Source: Schlegelella_A sp038234975 (GTDB lineage: Bacteria > Pseudomonadota > Gammaproteobacteria > Burkholderiales > Burkholderiaceae_C). From it: a stretch of DNA of 8,805 bases. Numbering within the stretch: position 1 is the stretch's first letter; each line of letters opens with the position of its first letter. Location: positions 1 to 8,805 of the forward strand of contig JBBSUK010000145.1 in the NCBI GenBank assembly GCA_038234975.1. The letters run 5' to 3'. The position numbers and the translations under genes are program-made. The notes under the pieces were generated by a model. That model searched no databases, was not told the origin of the DNA, and worked only from the letters and a program-made list of their open reading frames with translations. Positions 5,216-8,805 of this stretch are shown here, piece by piece.

Positions 5216-7408
5216 ATGTCGACGGTCCGCTGGCGCGAACGCGCGGTACGGCTGGCTGCGTTTCTCATGCATCTTGCGCTCGGCGGCGAGGCGTTCGCGG
5301 TGAGCGCGAACGATGCGTTGCCCGAGCCGCCACAGGCGCCGCGCGAGGCCCGCGACGTCACCGTCCACGGCGACCGCCGGATCGACGACTGGTTCTGGCT
5401 GCGCCAGCGCGACGACCCGCGCACCCTCACCTACCTGAGGGCCGAGAACGCGTACGCCGAGGCCTGGTTCGCGCCGCACGCGGCGCTGAAGGAGACGCTG
5501 TACCAGGAGATGGTCGGTCGCATCCAGCAGGACGACAGCTCGGTGCCGATGCGCAAGGGTGGCTGGTGGTATTCGCAGCGCACGCGGGTCGGCGAGCAAT
5601 ACGGGCACCTGGTGCGGCGCAAGGCGGCGGGTGCCGACCGTCTTCTCGACCCGGCAGTCGCGGAAGAGGAGATGCTCGACCTCAACGTGCTCGCCAAGGG
5701 GCAGAAGTTCCTGCGCCTCGGCGTCGCGACCGTCAGCCCCGACGCCACCAAGCTCGCCTACACGACCGACCTCACCGGCGGGCGCGACTTCACGCTGCAC
5801 GTGAAGGACCTTGCCACCGGCACGCTCGACGCCTGGTCGGTGCCCGAAGTCGAGAGCGCCGTGTGGGCCGCGGACAGCCGCACCGTCTGGTACGTGACGA
5901 TGGACGAGGCCAAGCGCTCGAATCGTCTGTGGCGCCATGCGCTGGGCTCGGCGGAAGCCGACGTCCTCGTGCTCGAGGAGCCCGACGAGCTGTACTCGCT
6001 CGGCGTGTCGAAGACGCGCGACGACCGCTTCATCGTCGTCGGCACCGAGAGCAAGGACGAGACCGAGGTCCGCGTCGCCGACGCGTCACGGCCCGACGCG
6101 CCGCTGCGCGTCGTCTTCCCGAGGCGGCCGGGGATCGAGTATCACGTCGAGCATCGCGCCGGGCGATTCATCGTCCGCATCAACGACACCGGACGCGACT
6201 TCCGGCTCGTCTCGGTCGACGCCACGACGCCCGATCTCGCCCAGGCGCAGGAGCTCGTCGCGGCGAAGACGGGTCGCGCGCTCGACGACGTCGACGTCTT
6301 CGCCCGCCACCTCGTCGTCACGGAGCGGCTCGCCGGCCGGCTGCAGCTGCAGGTGTTCGACCTCGGCGCGCCGCGCGACGGTGCGCCGCTCGCGCTCGGC
6401 GAAGGGCGCGCGATTGCGTTCGACGAGCCGGCCTACAGCGTCCACACCTCGGGCAACGCCGAGTTCGAGACGGCGACGCTGCGCTTCGTCTACGAGTCGA
6501 TGACGATGCCGGCGTCGACCTGGGGCTACGACCTCGCAACGCACGAGCGCGTGCTGAGGAAGCGCCAGCCGGTGCCAACGTACGACCCGACGCTCTACGC
6601 CAGCGAGCGCGTGATGGCCAAGGCTGCCGACGGCGTCGAGATCCCGATCTCGCTCGTCTGGCGCAAGGACAAGCGGCCCGCCGGCCCGCGCCCGATGCTG
6701 CTCTACGGCTACGGCAGCTACGGCATTCCGCTGGACCCGTGGTTCTCGCCGTCTCGCGTGTCGCTGCTCGACCGTGGCGTCGTCTTCGCGATCGCCCACA
6801 TCCGCGGCGGCGGCGAGTTCGGCCGCAGCTGGTACGAGGCGGCCAAGATGGCGACCAAGGCCGTGACGTTCAGCGACTTCGTGAGCTGCGCCGAGGCGCT
6901 CGTCGCGCGTGGCATCACCGCCCCCGACCGGCTCGCCATCGAGGGCGGCAGCGCCGGCGGGCTGCTGATGGGTGCGGCGGTCAATGCGCGTGCGGACCTG
7001 TTCAAGGCGGTCGTTGCCGAGGTGCCCTTCGTCGACGTGATCAGCACCATGCTCGACGAGACGCTGCCGCTCACGACCGGCGAGTTCATCGAGTGGGGCA
7101 ACCCGAAGGTCGCCGAGCAGTACGCGTGGATGCGCGCCTACAGCCCCTACGACAACCTCGAGCGCGGCGCCTATCCGTCGATGCTGGTGCGCACCGGGCT
7201 GAACGACACGCAGGTCGCGTACTGGGAGCCGGCGAAGTACGTGGCGAAGCTGCGCACCCTCAAGACCGACACCCGCCCGCTGCTGTTTCGCATCAACCTC
7301 GAGGTCGGCCACGGCGGCGCGTCGGGTCGCTTCGACTCGCTGCGCGAGGTCGCCGAAGACCAGGCGTTCATCCTCGTGCAGCTCGGTGCGGAGGCGGAAC
7401 CGCACTGA
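5216..7408 (+). CDS. ptrB: Oligopeptidase B-type prolyl oligopeptidase (S9A), probably exported
   Basis: The 730-residue serine peptidase has an N-terminal S9 beta-propeller and a C-terminal alpha/beta-hydrolase domain. The catalytic triad is S579 (GGSAGG), D664 (GLNDTQV) and H699 (VGHGGASGR). The spacings, 85 and 35 residues, equal those of E. coli oligopeptidase B (S532, D617, H652 as I recall), giving a constant offset of 47. Oligopeptidase B cleaves short peptides after Arg/Lys. Family stretches include LLYGYGSYG, SLLDRGVVFAIAHIRGGGEFG, and YWEPAKYVAKLRTLKTD. Start ATG 5216 gives a Sec-type signal: RWRER, hydrophobic LAAFLMHLALGG, cleavage near AFA-VS (residue 28). Bacterial oligopeptidase B is commonly cytoplasmic, so export would be notable. 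The longer open frame from GTG 5072 is Arg-rich and unlikely to be translated. The second acid of both substrate-binding dyads is replaced (W509, I625); see findings. Confidence 0.92.
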   Translation: MSTVRWRERAVRLAAFLMHLALGGEAFAVSANDALPEPPQAPREARDVTVHGDRRIDDWFWLRQRDDPRTLTYLRAENAYAEAWFAPHAALKETLYQEMVGRIQQDDSSVPMRKGGWWYSQRTRVGEQYGHLVRRKAAGADRLLDPAVAEEEMLDLNVLAKGQKFLRLGVATVSPDATKLAYTTDLTGGRDFTLHVKDLATGTLDAWSVPEVESAVWAADSRTVWYVTMDEAKRSNRLWRHALGSAEADVLVLEEPDELYSLGVSKTRDDRFIVVGTESKDETEVRVADASRPDAPLRVVFPRRPGIEYHVEHRAGRFIVRINDTGRDFRLVSVDATTPDLAQAQELVAAKTGRALDDVDVFARHLVVTERLAGRLQLQVFDLGAPRDGAPLALGEGRAIAFDEPAYSVHTSGNAEFETATLRFVYESMTMPASTWGYDLATHERVLRKRQPVPTYDPTLYASERVMAKAADGVEIPISLVWRKDKRPAGPRPMLLYGYGSYGIPLDPWFSPSRVSLLDRGVVFAIAHIRGGGEFGRSWYEAAKMATKAVTFSDFVSCAEALVARGITAPDRLAIEGGSAGGLLMGAAVNARADLFKAVVAEVPFVDVISTMLDETLPLTTGEFIEWGNPKVAEQYAWMRAYSPYDNLERGAYPSMLVRTGLNDTQVAYWEPAKYVAKLRTLKTDTRPLLFRINLEVGHGGASGRFDSLREVAEDQAFILVQLGAEAEPH

Positions 7409-7459
7409 CAGCGGTACACGCGCTGGGGCGGGGAGCGTGCCCGTGCCGAGCCGGCGTGA

Positions 7460-8131
7460 TCAGACGTCGAAGAACACGGTCTCGTCGTCGCCCTGCAGGC
7501 GGATGTCGAAGCGGTAGACGGCGACGGCGTCCTTGCCCTTGCCCTTGCCGGCGGCCTTCTGCCGCTGCGCGACCAAGGTCTTGCGCCGCTCCTCCCACTC
7601 GATGAGGTTGAGCACCGCGTCGTTCGCGTTGGCCTTGTCCTCGTCGCTGAAGTAGATGCGCGTGTTCAGGCCGATGTTGATGCCGCGGGCGACGATCCAG
7701 GCGTTGACGTGCGGCGCCATCACGCGGCCGTTGCGCCCTTCGACGGCACCGGGCTTGATGGTCTCGAACGCGTAGACGCCGGTCTCGAAGTCGGTGCAGG
7801 CGCGGCCCCAGCCACGAAAGTGCGGGTCGAGCAACTTGTTTGGCTGGCGGTCGGCCGGGTGGGCGTACCTGCCAGCGGCGTTGGCCTGCCAGATCTCGAT
7901 CAGCACGTCCTTCAGCACGGTGCCGATGCCGTCTAACACGCGGCCCTCGATGCGGATCCGCTCGCCCTTGGTCTTCGCGTCGACGAGGACGTTGCCGAAG
8001 TTGTGTTCGAAGATGTCGAAGCCGGCGGCTTGCGGCGCCAGGCCGATGTGAACGTAGGGACCTGCGGTCTGCGAGGCGGTCTCGCGGCGGATCACCAGCT
8101 CGCTGCCGTCGGACGCGGAGGAGGGCTTCAT
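7460..8131 (-). CDS. pcaG: Protocatechuate 3,4-dioxygenase, alpha subunit
   Basis: With PcaH this subunit forms the intradiol dioxygenase that opens protocatechuate to beta-carboxy-cis,cis-muconate, an early step of the beta-ketoadipate pathway in the cytoplasm. The 223-residue protein shows PcaG hallmarks: SQTAGPYVHIGLAP (20-33), LIEIWQANAAGRY (77-89), TIKPGAV (124-130), MAPHVNAWIVARGINIGLNTRIYF (138-161) and the C-terminal YRFDIRLQGDDETVFFDV. The alpha subunit lacks the beta subunit's iron-binding set and contributes residues to the shared active site. It is about 20 residues longer than the well-known Pseudomonas protein (about 200), partly from a Lys/Gly-rich linker AAGKGKGKDAVA (193-204). 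The start ATG 8131 overlaps the pcaH stop by 4 bases (ATGA, 8128-8131) and has a GGAGGT ribosome site 7 bases upstream inside a hairpin. Confidence 0.96.
   Translation of the reverse strand: MKPSSASDGSELVIRRETASQTAGPYVHIGLAPQAAGFDIFEHNFGNVLVDAKTKGERIRIEGRVLDGIGTVLKDVLIEIWQANAAGRYAHPADRQPNKLLDPHFRGWGRACTDFETGVYAFETIKPGAVEGRNGRVMAPHVNAWIVARGINIGLNTRIYFSDEDKANANDAVLNLIEWEERRKTLVAQRQKAAGKGKGKDAVAVYRFDIRLQGDDETVFFDV
7531..7548. repeat. Three tandem copies of a 6-base unit inside pcaG
   Basis: The plus strand carries ccttgc three times in a row. On the coding strand this gives Gly-Lys-Gly-Lys-Gly-Lys at PcaG residues 195-200. Whole-codon repeats of this kind can gain or lose copies by slippage without breaking the frame, which fits the position in a linker that typical PcaG proteins lack. 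Confidence 0.75.
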
Positions 8132-8805
8132 GCCGGCACCTCCGCCGGCGTGCGCTGCACGTGGTTCTCGAACAGCGTCGCGCGGTGGCCGCGCAGGACG
8201 ATGTCGAAGCGGTAGGCGCGGCTGTCGAGCTGCACGAACGCGGAGAGGTCCTGCAGTGCGATCAGGCCGCGGATCTGCTCCTCGCTCGGCGCCACGCCGA
8301 GGATCGGGCATGAGCGGATCAGCGGATCGCCCTCGAAATACATCTGCGTGACGAGCCGCTGCACCCAGCCGTCGCCCGAGATCGCGTAGTGGATGTGCGC
8401 CGGGCGCCAGTCGTTGACTCGGTTGCGCCACGGATAGGGGCCGGGCTTGATGGTGCGGTAGGCGTAGTAGCCGTTCTCGTCGGTGAGCATGCGCCCGCAG
8501 CCGCCGAAGTTCGGGTCGAGCGCGCCGATGTACTGGTCGCGCTTGTGGCGGTATCGGCCCGAGGCGTTGCATTGCCACACCTCGACCAGCGCGTTCTTCA
8601 CCGGCCGGCCGAGCTGATCCTCGACGTAGCCGTGGACGACGATGCGTTCGCCGATCGGCAGCCCGTCCTTGGCGCAGTTGAGGATGAGGTCGTGGTCCTG
8701 AGCGCCGAGCTCGGCCGCGTCGAACACCGGCGCCGTCACTTCCGAGAGCGACTGCTGCAGCGAGATCAGCGCCAGCCGCGGGCTGCGCAGCACGCTGGTC
8801 TTGTA
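8128..8805 (-). CDS. pcaH: Protocatechuate 3,4-dioxygenase, beta subunit (5' end beyond the window)
   Basis: This is the iron-bearing subunit of the enzyme. The visible 225 residues begin with YKTSVLRSPRLALISLQQS, which matches the interior of PcaH proteins, so the true start lies to the right of the window with roughly 25 residues missing. The GTG at 8793 is an internal Val, not a start. The non-haem Fe(III) ligands are all present, counted from the first visible residue: Tyr85 (GRYRHK), Tyr124 (GPYPWRN), His137 and His139 (RPAHIH). Their spacings (39, 13, 2) equal Y408/Y447/H460/H462 of the Pseudomonas beta subunit as I recall it. The catalytic Arg (Arg134 here) and the Trp of PYPW are also in place. 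The enzyme should be active. The stop overlaps the pcaG start, so the two subunits are translationally coupled. Confidence 0.96.
   Translation of the reverse strand, partial: YKTSVLRSPRLALISLQQSLSEVTAPVFDAAELGAQDHDLILNCAKDGLPIGERIVVHGYVEDQLGRPVKNALVEVWQCNASGRYRHKRDQYIGALDPNFGGCGRMLTDENGYYAYRTIKPGPYPWRNRVNDWRPAHIHYAISGDGWVQRLVTQMYFEGDPLIRSCPILGVAPSEEQIRGLIALQDLSAFVQLDSRAYRFDIVLRGHRATLFENHVQRTPAEVPA
8132..8149 (-). promoter_or_regulatory. Stem-loop presenting the pcaG Shine-Dalgarno sequence
   Basis: On the minus strand GCCGGC, GGAGGT and GCCGGC follow one another directly before the pcaG ATG. The two GCCGGC blocks (8144-8149 and 8132-8137) can form a perfect 6-bp GC stem, and the 6-base loop is exactly the Shine-Dalgarno sequence. 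The start codon begins right after the stem. Ribosomes finishing pcaH would melt it. Whether this tunes subunit ratio is inference; the same bases also encode the PcaH C-terminus (Pro-Ala-Glu-Val-Pro-Ala). Confidence 0.5.

Noticed and set aside
5149..5300. A frameshift joining the SD-bearing ATG 5149 to the oligopeptidase frame
   Set aside because: Joining them would give two consecutive export-like segments, and the frame from 5216 already has a complete signal peptide, so a sequencing error or frameshift is not required.
6086..7405. A 439-codon minus-strand open frame opposite oligopeptidase B
   Set aside because: It is the complement shadow of the peptidase domain, which carries an intact catalytic triad; no family features are seen on the minus strand.
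7409..7459. A bidirectional terminator between the converging oligopeptidase and pcaG genes
   Set aside because: The 51-base gap is GC-rich with only a weak, imperfect inverted repeat and no U-run in either direction.
8791..8793. GTG as the pcaH start codon
   Set aside because: The residues before it (Tyr-Lys-Thr-Ser) continue the conserved PcaH sequence to the window edge, so the gene is simply cut off.
1..8805. CRISPR arrays, tRNA or rRNA genes, riboswitches, replication origins
   Set aside because: No spaced direct repeats, tRNA-like cloverleaf arms, or rRNA-like stretches were noticed, and almost the whole window is accounted for by protein-coding genes.

Overview
The window is uniformly GC-rich (by eye about two thirds G+C), densely packed, with short intergenic gaps and frequent 4-base ATGA overlaps. 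The gene families and the protein sequences look like a betaproteobacterium, most probably Burkholderiales; this is inference from recalled family sequences, not from a search. The content is that of an aromatic-compound catabolic region.

Layout from left to right. Positions 1-116 look like one end of an IS1595-family insertion sequence, with the first 25 codons of its transposase pointing out of the window. Positions 151-5048 hold a tight minus-strand operon, read right to left: a GpdQ/CpdA-type metallophosphodiesterase; the large and small subunits of a three-component Rieske aromatic oxygenase that most resembles salicylate 5-hydroxylase (NagG/NagH) or AndA-type anthranilate dioxygenase; its Rieske ferredoxin; nicotinate phosphoribosyltransferase (pncB); and a class I methyltransferase with a signal-peptide-like N-terminus. 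Positions 5049-5148 form a divergent intergenic control region. On the plus strand, an 18-codon leader ORF with a strong Shine-Dalgarno sequence (5149-5205) precedes a probably exported oligopeptidase B (5216-7408). Positions 7460-8805 hold, on the minus strand, pcaG and the 5'-truncated pcaH, the two subunits of protocatechuate 3,4-dioxygenase.

How the genes work together. The Rieske oxygenase would hydroxylate an aromatic acid, receiving electrons through the ferredoxin from an NAD(P)H reductase that is not encoded in the window. PcaGH cleaves protocatechuate and feeds the beta-ketoadipate pathway. If the oxygenase is a true salicylate 5-hydroxylase its product is gentisate, which PcaGH does not use, so the two modules may serve separate routes. 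pncB is locked to the ferredoxin by an overlapping stop/start, which ties NAD salvage to an NADH-consuming oxygenase. No regulator, transporter or reductase is visible.

Most of the window is recognisable catabolic biology. The points that deserve a second look are the pncB coupling; the oligopeptidase B that lacks the second acid of both substrate-binding dyads and carries a signal peptide; its SD-bearing leader peptide; the hairpin whose loop is the pcaG Shine-Dalgarno sequence; and the IS end just downstream of the operon. I found no convincing wholly new system.
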